Source of the DNA: an uncultured Hyphomicrobiales bacterium
Lineage (GTDB): Bacteria; Pseudomonadota; Alphaproteobacteria; Rhizobiales; Xanthobacteraceae
Reading direction: 5' to 3'
Length of the DNA: 38,660 nucleotides
NCBI GenBank assembly: GCA_903929045.1
Contig: CAIYTE010000135.1
Span: 1 to 38,660, forward strand
Shown here: positions 9,059-16,672 of the stretch, one piece after another
Layout: each line of letters opens with the position of its first letter
Numbering within the stretch: the first letter of the stretch is position 1
Notes under the pieces: generated by a model
What the model saw: the letters and a program-made list of their open reading frames with translations, nothing else
Database searches by the model: none
What the model was told of the DNA's origin: nothing
Made by a program: the position numbers and the translations under genes

Positions 9059-9337
9059 ATGAGTGAAGAAAGCGCAATCGACAACGCGGTCAAACGGCTG
9101 GCGCAGGCGCTCGACGCGCTCGACGCCGCGGTTGAACGCCGCCGCGAAGCCGACCGCAACGAAGAAGCGTTGATCTCGCAGGTTCACGCGCTGGGACTCG
9201 ACCGCACCAAGCTCGCCAATTCGCTCGACGGCGAAACCGCCCGCGCGAAAAAGCTCGAAGAGACCAACCGCGACATCGCGCAACGGCTCGACAGCGCCAT
9301 TGCGTCCATCCAGTCCGTGCTCGACTCAAACGAGTAG
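9059..9337 (+). CDS. zauP: DUF4164 coiled-coil protein, ZauP-like partner of ZapA
   Basis: 92 residues, almost entirely charged alpha helix with heptad spacing (for example [20 protein letters not shown], then [19 protein letters not shown]), no cysteine and no membrane segment. It matches the DUF4164 type found in Rhizobiales. It ends six bases before zapA. In Caulobacter the coiled-coil protein encoded just upstream of zapA, ZauP, binds ZapA and helps focus the Z-ring. The same position, size and composition support that role here. The homology call is by context and composition, not by a residue-level match. It starts a plus-strand operon after a 212-base divergent gap from tkt. Confidence 0.75.
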   Translation: MSEESAIDNAVKRLAQALDALDAAVERRREADRNEEALISQVHALGLDRTKLANSLDGETARAKKLEETNRDIAQRLDSAIASIQSVLDSNE

Positions 9338-9343
9338 AAACTT

Positions 9344-9733
9344 ATGGCAACCGTCAACGCCACCATTGCCGGCCGTCAGTTCCGCCTCGCTTGCGAGGAT
9401 GGGCAGGAAGATCACCTGCAGATGCTGGCGCAGGATATCGACGTGCGTATCGAGGGCCTGCGCAAGCAGTTCGGCGAAATCGGCGATACGCGACTCACCG
9501 TGATGGCCGCGCTGATGGTGGCGGACGAAATGTCCGAAGCCGCGCACAAGATGCGCCGCATGGAAGAGGAACTCGACGCGCTGCGCGATGCCCGCGTCGT
9601 CGCCACCGATCGCGCCAAGGCGGCGTCGGAGGCGGTGGTGGGCGCGTTCAACTCGGCCGCCGAGCGGCTCGAGGGCATCACCCGCAAGCTCAATCAGGGC
9701 GTCGCCAACGGCAGCAACGTCGCCATCGGTTGA
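9344..9733 (+). CDS. zapA: Cell division protein ZapA
   Basis: 129 residues. The N-terminal globular ZapA domain reads VNATIAGRQFRLACEDGQED, then LAQDIDVRIEGLRKQFGEIGDTRLTVMAALMVADE. A helical coiled-coil tail follows (KMRRMEEELDALRDAR...). ZapA binds FtsZ filaments and cross-links them at midcell. It is somewhat longer than E. coli ZapA, as is usual for alphaproteobacteria. It sits between the ZauP-like gene and a thioesterase, with 6S RNA and ygfA downstream. This broadly matches the zapA-ssrS-ygfA order of E. coli. Confidence 0.93.
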   Translation: MATVNATIAGRQFRLACEDGQEDHLQMLAQDIDVRIEGLRKQFGEIGDTRLTVMAALMVADEMSEAAHKMRRMEEELDALRDARVVATDRAKAASEAVVGAFNSAAERLEGITRKLNQGVANGSNVAIG

Positions 9734-9742
9734 GGCCCGCGT

Positions 9743-10186
9743 TTGACGGACAACATCGACTTCGAAACACGGGTTCGCGGCAGTTTTGCCAAGCAGACCA
9801 TCATGGCGACACTTGGCGCCGAGATAGCGGCCGTGCGCCTCGGCGAAGTCGAGATCGTGCTGCCGTACTCAGATCGGATATTGCAGCAACACGGCTTTGT
9901 TCATGCCGGCGCGGTGGCCACCATCGCAGACAGTGCATGCGGTTATGCCGGCCTGAGTCTGATGCCGCCTGACGCGGCCGTGCTGACGACCGAGTTCAAA
10001 ATACATCTGTTATCGCCCGCGAAAGGCGACCGGCTGCGCGCGGTCGGCCGGGTCGTGCGCAACGGCAAAAGTCTGGTTGTGACGCTTGGTGAGGTCTTTG
10101 CGGAGACCGGTGGCGCCTCGAAACAGGTCGCGCTGATTACCGCGAGCATGATGGTGGTCGGAACCGGTACGGGCTTACGCGATTAA
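9743..10186 (+). CDS. PaaI-family hotdog-fold thioesterase
   Basis: 147 residues from a TTG start, nine bases after zapA with a TGAGG sequence overlapping the zapA stop region. The next ATG would remove the first strand region, so TTG is preferred. The hotdog signature LQQHGFVHAGAVATIADSAC has the HGxxHxGA pattern of PaaI-type acyl-CoA thioesterases. VLTTEFKIHLLSPAKGDRL is the next conserved strand. It hydrolyses an acyl-CoA or aryl-CoA thioester; substrate unknown. It lies between zapA and 6S RNA, an extra gene compared with the enterobacterial order. Confidence 0.85.
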   Translation: MTDNIDFETRVRGSFAKQTIMATLGAEIAAVRLGEVEIVLPYSDRILQQHGFVHAGAVATIADSACGYAGLSLMPPDAAVLTTEFKIHLLSPAKGDRLRAVGRVVRNGKSLVVTLGEVFAETGGASKQVALITASMMVVGTGTGLRD

Positions 10187-10247
10187 CTGTCCGGTATTAC
10201 GGACGAACAACGGTTTGGCGCCGCTGGCGCCAGCCTCTCACAAGCAC

Positions 10248-10253
10248 TACATT
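10248..10253 (+). promoter_or_regulatory. Probable -10 element of the 6S RNA promoter
   Basis: TACATT seven bases before the inferred 5' end of 6S RNA. No good -35 hexamer is seen at the usual distance. A GGCGCC-gct-GGCGCC hairpin just upstream (10217-10231) may end the thioesterase transcript. Confidence 0.4.
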
Positions 10254-10259
10254 GGCCTT

Positions 10260-10420
10260 GCGGGGCTGTGAGGTGCGACAGGGCAACATTCCCCGGGGCC
10301 TTACGATCTCCTCGGGAGCTGTCCCTGGCCGGGCTCGTGGGCTCGGTCATATGGCGCCCACCTACTTATGTAGGTTCCCGGGATCACGCTCTGACGGCCA
10401 TCGCGGCTCCGCACTCAGTT
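10260..10420 (+). ncRNA. ssrS: 6S RNA (RNA polymerase sigma70 holoenzyme inhibitor)
   Basis: About 160 bases with no ORF, between the zapA operon and ygfA, the conserved 6S position. The ends close as a stem: CTG..GTGCG at 10266-10277 with CGCAC.CAG at 10410-10418. Inner arms include GACAGGG with CTGTCCC, CCCCGGGG, and a hairpin CCTACTTATGTAGG. The overall form is a long imperfect rod with a purine/pyrimidine-asymmetric central bubble, as in alphaproteobacterial 6S RNA. It would mimic an open promoter and bind housekeeping RNA polymerase in stationary phase. Exact 5' and 3' ends are estimates. Confidence 0.82.
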
Positions 10421-10427
10421 TGATGAC

Positions 10428-11018
10428 ATGCCAGACCCATCCGCCACCCAAAATCGCAAGAATGAACTCCGCACCGCCGCGCTGACGTTGCGCGACGCGC
10501 TGCCGCCGAGCCTGCGCCAGATCGCGGCCGAAGCGATTGCGAAGCGCCCCCTGCCGCTGGCCGTGACGCCGGGCGTGATCGTGTCCGGCTTTTCGCCGAT
10601 GAAAAGCGAAATCAATCCGCTGCCGCTGCTGCGCAAATTTGCCGAAGCGGGCGCCGGCCTGGCGCTGCCCTGCATCGCCGGGCGCGGCCATCCGCTGATC
10701 ATGCGCGCCTGGGATTTCGGCGGGGCACTGGCGTCGGGGCAATGGGGTATCCGCGAACCGACGGCGGATGCGCCGGAAGTCGCGCCCGATATCGTCATCG
10801 TACCGCTCGCCGCCTTCGACCGCGCCGGCCAGCGCATCGGCTATGGCGCCGGGTATTACGATATGACCTTGCACAAGTTGCGCGCTCTGAAGCCGGTCCT
10901 CGCCATCGGCATCGCCTTTGCTTCACAGGAAACCGCGCGGATTCCTGCCACGGAACGCGACGAGCGGCTCGATCTCGTGCTAACGGAACGCGAAGTGATC
11001 GATTTCCGGCGCGCCTGA
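10428..11018 (+). CDS. ygfA: 5-formyltetrahydrofolate cyclo-ligase
   Basis: 196 residues. It converts 5-formyl-THF to 5,10-methenyl-THF with ATP, in folate salvage. KNELRTAALTLRDAL is the N-terminal basic helix. FSPMKSEINPLPLL holds the folate-site Glu, and AFDRAGQRIGYGAGYYD is the family signature with the nucleotide loop. The start ATG 10428 lies eight bases after the 6S RNA 3' end. In E. coli the 6S primary transcript runs into ygfA, and the same arrangement here suggests the gene is read from the 6S promoter. YmdB follows after 24 bases. Confidence 0.95.
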   Translation: MPDPSATQNRKNELRTAALTLRDALPPSLRQIAAEAIAKRPLPLAVTPGVIVSGFSPMKSEINPLPLLRKFAEAGAGLALPCIAGRGHPLIMRAWDFGGALASGQWGIREPTADAPEVAPDIVIVPLAAFDRAGQRIGYGAGYYDMTLHKLRALKPVLAIGIAFASQETARIPATERDERLDLVLTEREVIDFRRA

Positions 11019-11042
11019 CGCGCCCTGTAAGATAGAGTTCGG

Positions 11043-11864
11043 ATGCGCATTCTCTTCATCGGCGACATTCTCGGGCGCAGCGGCCGCGCTGTCGTCAACG
11101 AGCGATTGCCGGGCCTGGTCAAGGACTGGAAGCTCGACCTCGTCGTCATCAACGGCGAGAACGCCGCCGGCGGTTTTGGCATCACCGAAGTTATCTATAA
11201 CGAACTGATCGAGGCCGGCGCCGACGCCATCACGCTCGGCAATCACGCCTTCGATCAGCGCGAAGCTCTGGTGTTCATCGAGCGCGCGCCACGTCTGGTG
11301 CGCCCGGCGAATTATCCGAAGGGCACGCCGGGCCGCGGCGCGGCTTTGGTCGAAACCAAGAACGGCAAGCACGCGCTGATCATCAACGTCATGGGCCGCG
11401 TCTTCATGGACGCGATGGACGATCCGTTCGCTGCCGTCGAACGCGAGATCGCCGCCTGTCCGCTGCGCACTGGCGCCGATGCCGTCATCGTCGACGTGCA
11501 TTGCGAGGCGAGCAGCGAGAAGCAGGCGATGGGTTATTTCTGCGACAGCCGCGCCAGCCTCGTCGTCGGCACGCATACCCATGTGCCGACGTCCGATCAC
11601 CGTATCATGCCGGGCGGCACGGCGTTCATGACCGACGCCGGCATGACAGGCGACTACAATTCCGTCATCGGCATGAACAAGGACGAGCCGCTCAACCGCT
11701 TCACGCGCAAACTTCCGGGCTCGAAATTCGAAGCCGCGGCTGGCCCGGCGACCTTGAGTGGTGTCGCCATCGAGACCGACGACAAGACCGGGCTGGCGAA
11801 GAAAGTCGGCGCCGTGCGGCTCGGCGGCATTCTCTCGCAATCCACGCCGGACTTCTGGCGTTAA
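11043..11864 (+). CDS. ymdB: YmdB-type metallophosphoesterase (TIGR00282 family)
   Basis: 273 residues. Metal-ligand motifs are FIGDILGRSGR near residue 5, VINGENAAGGFGIT near 36, ITLGNHAFDQ near 64, DVHCEASSEKQAMG near 150 and VVGTHTHVPTSDHRIMPGG near 177. This is the complete pattern for the di-iron calcineurin-like phosphodiesterases of the YmdB family. B. subtilis YmdB hydrolyses 2',3'-cyclic nucleotides and affects biofilm choice; the substrate here is unproven. It follows ygfA closely, an order common in alphaproteobacteria. Confidence 0.88.
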   Translation: MRILFIGDILGRSGRAVVNERLPGLVKDWKLDLVVINGENAAGGFGITEVIYNELIEAGADAITLGNHAFDQREALVFIERAPRLVRPANYPKGTPGRGAALVETKNGKHALIINVMGRVFMDAMDDPFAAVEREIAACPLRTGADAVIVDVHCEASSEKQAMGYFCDSRASLVVGTHTHVPTSDHRIMPGGTAFMTDAGMTGDYNSVIGMNKDEPLNRFTRKLPGSKFEAAAGPATLSGVAIETDDKTGLAKKVGAVRLGGILSQSTPDFWR

Positions 11865-11878
11865 CGCAAATTAACCAT
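11861..11878. promoter_or_regulatory. CtrA-like motif upstream of the two-domain gene
   Basis: TTAACG..TTAACCAT: two TTAA half-sites with six bases between, one fewer than the TTAA-N7-TTAA consensus. The second is the TTAACCAT octamer seen in Caulobacter half-sites. It overlaps the ymdB stop codon and lies about 95 bases before the next start. Confidence 0.35.
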
Positions 11879-11972
11879 TTGTTGACCGGGCGGCGACCAC
11901 CATCGCGGCGGGAAGGTCACGGTGATTCGCCGCTTTGTGCTGGGTACGGCTGTCTGAGACCCAGGCGCAAAC

Positions 11973-13271
11973 ATGAACGCACTCGCACTTCGTCTCCTCG
12001 ACACCACGCCAGACTTTGTTACCCAAGACATTCAGCCGCTCGCGCTGCCGCAGACCAACACGCGCGCGGAAATCGCGGCGCAATTCATTCCCTCCGGCTC
12101 GCGGGTGCTCGATCTGAGCACCGCGCCCGGTCTTGAGCGCCTGCTGCCGCACGGCAGCACTTATATGGCTGCGGGCGACTTCGCCGGCGAATTCCCCACC
12201 AACGAAGCGGCAGTAAGCGACATCATCGTCATGCTCGGCGCGCTTGAGCAGGTTGCCGACGTCGATAATCTTTTCACGCATCTGCGCTTCGCCAAGCAGG
12301 ACATCGTGCTGAGCTATTGCGCTACCGATCTGGGCGGCCGCCGCACCGGCTTTGCCAATCATCTGAGCTTCTATGACCTGGCGCTGCTGTTCGACCGCTA
12401 CGGCTTCCGCATCGAATGCACGACGCCGGTCGGCCCGAACGAAATGATGATGCGGCTGACGCCGACCGACCGCCTGACGCCGGTGTCGTCGTGCAGCGTC
12501 GCCGTGCTGTCGTTCAGCGACGAGGATACGTTCGGCGAACGTCTCGGCGTGCAGATGATCAATGCGCTGCTGCCGGGCGAGGCGGAGGTGCACCACCTCA
12601 CGCTCAAGACCTTGCAGGAAGCGCGTCACCAATACGATCTGGTCGTGCTCGGTACCGGCAGCAGTCTGTTCCAGCCGCTGCTCAATGGCGAGGTGCTCGA
12701 ACTGATCGGGCGCGGCAAGTCGTCGATCGGCATCTTCGGCACGCAGTATCGGGAATTGCTGCCGCGCATCGCGGTCGAGCGTGTCATCGAGCGCCTCGAC
12801 ACCTGGTATGCGCGCTCGGAAGACGACGTGCTGATGTACGGCCGCGGCCGCAGCAACGTCGTGCATCTCGGCGACTGGGTCGTCGATCAGTTCTCGCTGA
12901 GCCGCCCGTTCGAGACCGCGCCGCTGTCCATCGGGCCGGAGACCGGCGTCGAACTGCCGCTCGACCGCATCATCAACATCATCCAGAGCCATCGAGAAGT
13001 GCATTCGGAGCGCCTCGCGCCGCTGCTGTGCGCGCTGACCTCGGCCGACTATGTCTCGTACCAGGAGTCGGGCCATCAGCCCGGCGTCGCCTCGGGCCGG
13101 TTCCGCAGCCTGCTGCTCGATATTTTTGGCCGCTCCTATCCGGAGAAGGAGCTGTTCATGGTCGATCGCGACGCCGTCCGCCGCTACAAGGCGCGCGTGC
13201 ACCGCAATGTCGGCATGATCGGCGAGCAGATCGACACGCTGCTGCGCAACGTCGCGGTCGCGGCGGCTTAG
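11973..13271 (+). CDS. Two-domain protein: methyltransferase-like N-terminus plus pyruvyltransferase-like C-terminus
   Basis: 432 residues, not confidently recognised. Residues about 25-190 look like a class I methyltransferase fold that has lost the usual glycine loop. GSRVLDLSTAPGLERLLP stands where motif I would be, followed by YMAAGDF, SDIIVMLGALEQVADVDNLF and NHLSFYDLALLFDRYGF. From about residue 205, DLVVLGTGSSLFQPLL, SSIGIFGTQYREL, DTWYARSEDDVLMYG and NVVHLGDWVVDQFSL follow the order expected for a polysaccharide pyruvyltransferase domain. An envelope polysaccharide role is inferred only. The start at 11973 follows an AGGCG sequence. The stop codon overlaps the first base of a palindromic repeat. 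Confidence 0.8.
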   Translation: MNALALRLLDTTPDFVTQDIQPLALPQTNTRAEIAAQFIPSGSRVLDLSTAPGLERLLPHGSTYMAAGDFAGEFPTNEAAVSDIIVMLGALEQVADVDNLFTHLRFAKQDIVLSYCATDLGGRRTGFANHLSFYDLALLFDRYGFRIECTTPVGPNEMMMRLTPTDRLTPVSSCSVAVLSFSDEDTFGERLGVQMINALLPGEAEVHHLTLKTLQEARHQYDLVVLGTGSSLFQPLLNGEVLELIGRGKSSIGIFGTQYRELLPRIAVERVIERLDTWYARSEDDVLMYGRGRSNVVHLGDWVVDQFSLSRPFETAPLSIGPETGVELPLDRIINIIQSHREVHSERLAPLLCALTSADYVSYQESGHQPGVASGRFRSLLLDIFGRSYPEKELFMVDRDAVRRYKARVHRNVGMIGEQIDTLLRNVAVAAA

Positions 13272-13379
13272 TCATTCCGGGGCGCGCCGTTCGGCGCGAA
13301 CCCGGAATCCAGAGCCGATTTATCGTTCTTTATTTAAGCCCTGGATTCCGGGTTCGTGCTGTCGCACGCCCGGAATGAC
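13271..13379. repeat. Palindromic intergenic repeat (REP-like)
   Basis: The outer arms are GTCATTCCGGG at 13271 and CCCGGAATGAC ending at 13379. The inner arms are CCCGGAATCCAGAG and CCCTGGATTCCGGG, around an A/T-rich centre. Its first base is the last base of the preceding TAG stop. A diverged half copy lies at 20490. Confidence 0.85.
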
Positions 13380-13448
13380 CGGGATTTATTTTCCCCGCTG
13401 TCCGGCCTATAAACCCGCCGGTTTCAACTCACTCTCACAGAGCGCGCC

Positions 13449-14195
13449 ATGGCTGGTCATTCCCAATTCAAAAACATCATGCACCGCAAGGGCAAGCAGG
13501 ACAAAGTCCGCTCCAAGGTGTTCGGCAAGCTGGCGCGCGAAATCACGGTGGCGGCCAAGCTCGGCCTGCCGGACCCGGCCTTCAATCCGCGCCTGCGCCT
13601 CGCCATCATCGAGGCTCGCGCCGAAAACATGCCGAAGGACAACATCGAGCGCGCCATCAAGAAGGCGTCGGGTTCCGATCAGGAGAGCTATGACGAGATC
13701 CGTTATGAGGGCTACGCGCCCGGCGGCGTCGCCGTCATTGTCGAGGCCCTGACCGACAACAACAACCGCACCGCCGGCGAAGTCCGTTCGATCTTCACCA
13801 AGGCCGGCGGCAATCTCGGCACCACCGGGTCCGTCGCCTTCATGTTCGATCATGTCGGCGTGGTCGAATACGATGCCGCCAAGGCCAGCGCCGATGCCAT
13901 GCTCGACGCGGCGATCGAGGCCGGGGCCGACGATGTCGTCTCCGATGACAACGGTCATCAGATCGTCACCCAGACCGGCAATTTGCATGAAGTCACCAAG
14001 GCGCTCGAAGCCAAGTTCGGCGAGCCGCGCAAGTCGGGCATGGTGTGGAAGCCGCAGAACACGGTGGCGGTCGACGACGAGGCCGGCGAAAAGATCATCA
14101 AGCTGATCGAAGCGCTCGACGACAGCGACGACGTGCAGAACGTCTACGCCAATTTCGAGATGTCGGATTCGCTCGTCGCCAAGATGAGCGCGTAA
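13449..14195 (+). CDS. yebC: YebC/PmpR-family protein (TACO1 family)
   Basis: 248 residues, the standard family length. It begins [18 protein letters not shown], then [34 protein letters not shown] and [37 protein letters not shown] and [18 protein letters not shown] follow. YebC proteins act as transcriptional regulators or, as recently proposed, aid translation through proline stretches; both are cytosolic. It often precedes ruvC in proteobacteria. Here about 5 kb of unrelated genes separate the two. Confidence 0.95.
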   Translation: MAGHSQFKNIMHRKGKQDKVRSKVFGKLAREITVAAKLGLPDPAFNPRLRLAIIEARAENMPKDNIERAIKKASGSDQESYDEIRYEGYAPGGVAVIVEALTDNNNRTAGEVRSIFTKAGGNLGTTGSVAFMFDHVGVVEYDAAKASADAMLDAAIEAGADDVVSDDNGHQIVTQTGNLHEVTKALEAKFGEPRKSGMVWKPQNTVAVDDEAGEKIIKLIEALDDSDDVQNVYANFEMSDSLVAKMSA

Positions 14196-14276
14196 GCGCC
14201 CGCGCGTTCGTTTAATTTACGCCGAAATGACGCGGCGGGCCTTGACGCTCCTGCACGTGTGGTCCATTGGGACGCG

Positions 14277-14297
14277 ACGCCGTTCCGCGGCGTTTTC
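14277..14297 (+). terminator. Probable terminator of yebC
   Basis: ACGCCG (14277-14282) pairs with CGGCGT (14288-14293) around a 5-base loop, followed by TTTC. The U-tract is short, so read-through into the mgtE leader is possible. Confidence 0.55.
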
Positions 14298-14434
14298 ATA
14301 ACCGTTCGAGACCCATGCCAAACGATGGCCCTAGTAGCAGACGTCCGCCCGTGACGGCGGCCAGGAGCTGATCGCGTCTCGCGTTCGGCACACCTCGGCC
14401 CGCCGCCCGCGGCCGGCCGTACAAGGTGTGCACC
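14298..14434 (+). promoter_or_regulatory. Structured leader of mgtE with a ribosome-site-sequestering hairpin
   Basis: The 137 bases before mgtE hold no ORF but have clear base pairing. GCACACC (14388-14394) pairs perfectly with GGTGTGC (14425-14431), which contains part of the AAGG ribosome site. An inner CGGCC/GGCCG stem lies at 14396-14400 and 14411-14415. Upstream, AGACG (14339) pairs with CGTCT (14374) around a CCGCC/GGCGG hairpin. A leader that hides the ribosome site of a magnesium channel gene suggests translational control, perhaps by Mg2+. It does not match the M-box consensus as I know it. Promoter not located. Confidence 0.45.
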
Positions 14435-15808
14435 ATGGAAGAAAACGTCAGCATCCAGAATCTCGAGATCGCCCCCGCCGCCTTGGCGCAGGCGATGCTC
14501 AGTCAGCACGTCGCCGACAACGTCGAAACCCTTGTTCACCTTGAGGTCGCCCAGGCGGCGCAGGTTCTGTCGGCGCTGCCGGTCGAGCGCGCGGTCGAGA
14601 TCCTCGACCAGCCGGAATTCGTCGACGCCCCCGAGATCATCGCCTCATTGCCGCCGCCGCATGCCGCGGCGCTGCTCAATGCCATGTCGACCGACCGCGC
14701 CGCCGATATCGTGCGGCTGCTGCCGGACGACGTGCGGCCGGTGGTCACCGCGGTGCTCGACAACGAGGCGCGGGCCGCCATCGAGCGCCTGCTGGTCTAT
14801 CCGGAAGCCACTGCCGGTTCGCTGATGACGACCGAGTTCGTCAGCGTGCCCGCGAGCTACACCGTGGCGCAGACCATGGAGCACATCCGCCATGTCGAGC
14901 GCACGCGCGAGACCGTCTACGCCATCTATGTGCTTGAAGCCGCGAGCAAGCGTCTGGTGCAGATGGTGTCGCTGCGCCGGCTGCTGTCGGCCGATCCGGC
15001 GGCGCCGATCCTGTCGGCGGCGCGCGACACCAAGCCCATCACCGTGACGCCGCAGACCGACCGCGAAGAGGTCGGCCGCCTGTTCCGCAAATACGATCTG
15101 CTCGCCGTGCCGGTGGTCGATCATTTCGGCCACGTGCTCGGCATCGTCACGGTCGACGACGCCATCGACGCCATCCTGCAGGAAGGCAGCGAGGACGTGC
15201 AGAAGTTCGGCGGCATGGAAGCGATCGAGAAGCCCTACATGGAAATCAGCTTCGGCGAGATGCTGCGCAAGCGCGCCGGCTGGCTCTGCGTGCTGTTTCT
15301 CAGCGAAATGCTGACGGCGAGCGCCATGCAGTCGTTCCAGGCCGAACTCGAGAAGGCGCTGGTGCTGACCTTGTTCATCCCGCTCATCATGTCGTCGGGC
15401 GGCAATTCCGGATCGCAGGCGACGTCGCTCTTGATCCGCTCTCTGGCTCTGCAGGAATTGCGCCTCAGCGACTGGTGGCGCGTCGCCATCCGCGAACTGC
15501 CGACCGGCATCGTGCTCGGCGCCATTCTCGGCCTGATCGGTATGGGGCGCATCACGATCTGGCAGATGTCGGGCCTGTACGATTACGGCCCGTACTGGCA
15601 GCTCGTCGCGCTCACCGTCGCCGCCGCGCTCATCGGTATCGTGACCTTCGGCTCGATGGCCGGCTCGATGCTGCCGTTCATTCTCAAGCGGGTCGGCTTC
15701 GATCCCGCGAGTGCGTCCGCTCCGTTCGTGGCGACGCTGGTCGATGTGTCGGGACTGGTGATCTATTTCACCGTCGCGCTGGTGATCCTGCACGGCACGT
15801 TGCTCTGA
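14435..15808 (+). CDS. mgtE: Magnesium channel/transporter MgtE
   Basis: 457 residues from ATG 14435. An in-frame GTG at 14426 lacks ribosome-site spacing. The order is MgtE_N superhelical domain (repeated DRAADIVRLLPDD-like units, to about residue 125), two CBS domains (LMTTEFVSVP..., then TDREEVGRLFRKYDLLAVPVVD, to about 260), then a connecting helix and five membrane helices. The membrane part has the Mg2+ pore signature MSSGGNSGSQATSLLIRSLAL. It is a homodimeric inner-membrane Mg2+ channel gated by cytosolic Mg2+ bound between N and CBS domains. It ends three bases from the convergent EamA gene, leaving no room for a separate terminator. Confidence 0.95.
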   Translation: MEENVSIQNLEIAPAALAQAMLSQHVADNVETLVHLEVAQAAQVLSALPVERAVEILDQPEFVDAPEIIASLPPPHAAALLNAMSTDRAADIVRLLPDDVRPVVTAVLDNEARAAIERLLVYPEATAGSLMTTEFVSVPASYTVAQTMEHIRHVERTRETVYAIYVLEAASKRLVQMVSLRRLLSADPAAPILSAARDTKPITVTPQTDREEVGRLFRKYDLLAVPVVDHFGHVLGIVTVDDAIDAILQEGSEDVQKFGGMEAIEKPYMEISFGEMLRKRAGWLCVLFLSEMLTASAMQSFQAELEKALVLTLFIPLIMSSGGNSGSQATSLLIRSLALQELRLSDWWRVAIRELPTGIVLGAILGLIGMGRITIWQMSGLYDYGPYWQLVALTVAAALIGIVTFGSMAGSMLPFILKRVGFDPASASAPFVATLVDVSGLVIYFTVALVILHGTLL

Positions 15809-15811
15809 CGC

Positions 15812-16660
15812 TCAGGCGACGGCGAACAGCGCGAGCGCGGCGACGGCAACGACAAGCCCGACGCGCTTGCGCATCGTCAACGCTTCCTTGAACAGCAGTG
15901 CGCCGGCGAGCGCCGTGAACACGAAGCCCATCTGCGCGACCGGCACCAGCACGCTGGCCGCGCCGATGGCCAGGCCGTGCAGCAGAATGACGAAGCCGAA
16001 CAGGAGGCAGACACCGGTGCCGGCGGCGTAAGGCCACGCACTGGCCGGCGTCTTCAAATTGCGATCGTTGATCCAGACCAGCAACGTCGCCAGCGGGCAG
16101 AACAGCCAGGCCTGCGCCGTCATGATGGTTTCCGGCGTCGCGCTGTGCAGCAGGCCCATCTTGTAGAAGAAGTTCGCCAGTCCCATGCCGAGTGTTGCGA
16201 TCAGCACATAGGTCAGCGATTTCCAGTCCACTGTGCCGCGGGTGGCGGCCGGTTCGGCAAGCAGCAGCCACACCGCGCCGAAGGTACAGGCCAATGCGGC
16301 GAGCTTGGCGGCGCTGAGCGTTTCACCGAGCAGCAGCACCGCCAGCACGACGGCAACGGTGAAGTTCATGCGGAAGATCGGCGCCATGGTGCTGACCGCG
16401 CCGCCCTGCAGGCTGCGGCCGAAGTTGTAGAAGGCGACATAAGAGGCGATGCCGGCGGCGCAGCCCCACAGCGCGCCCCAGCCGAGCACGAGCGTGCCGG
16501 TCGCCAGCGCGTAGAGCGTCATCGCCGGGCAGAACACCCAGGCCTGCATCATCACGTAATGCCGGGCGTGACTTCCGGTGGCCGCCGAACGTTTGATGAA
16601 GAAATCGCCGAGGCCGAAGAAGAGCATGGCGCAAAGCGCGTGGCCGAGACCGGGTGTCAT
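15812..16660 (-). CDS. EamA/DMT-superfamily transporter
   Basis: 282 residues, about ten hydrophobic segments in two homologous halves of five, the usual EamA layout. Each half starts with a similar pattern: GLGDFFIKRSAATGSHARHY in the first and GLANFFYKMGLLHSATPETI in the second. LLGETLSAAKLAALACTFGAVWLLL and LLFKEALTMRKRVGLVVAV are the typical domain ends. It exports or imports a small metabolite across the inner membrane; substrate cannot be told. It is transcribed in the same direction as the LVIVD/monooxygenase pair, 12 bases after it, so it may belong to that operon and move its substrate or product. Confidence 0.9.
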   Translation of the reverse strand: MTPGLGHALCAMLFFGLGDFFIKRSAATGSHARHYVMMQAWVFCPAMTLYALATGTLVLGWGALWGCAAGIASYVAFYNFGRSLQGGAVSTMAPIFRMNFTVAVVLAVLLLGETLSAAKLAALACTFGAVWLLLAEPAATRGTVDWKSLTYVLIATLGMGLANFFYKMGLLHSATPETIMTAQAWLFCPLATLLVWINDRNLKTPASAWPYAAGTGVCLLFGFVILLHGLAIGAASVLVPVAQMGFVFTALAGALLFKEALTMRKRVGLVVAVAALALFAVA

Positions 16661-16672
16661 GCTTTTTGAAGC

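Noticed and set aside
11871-13202. 443-codon minus-strand frame
   Set aside because: Antisense to the two-domain gene, with no recognisable motif; the plus-strand frame has domain-like blocks.
14196-14434. M-box (ykoK) riboswitch before mgtE
   Set aside because: CTCCTGCACG resembles a piece of it, but the other conserved blocks are missing.
14645-15793. 382-codon minus-strand frame
   Set aside because: Antisense to mgtE; His/Arg/Gln-rich shadow.
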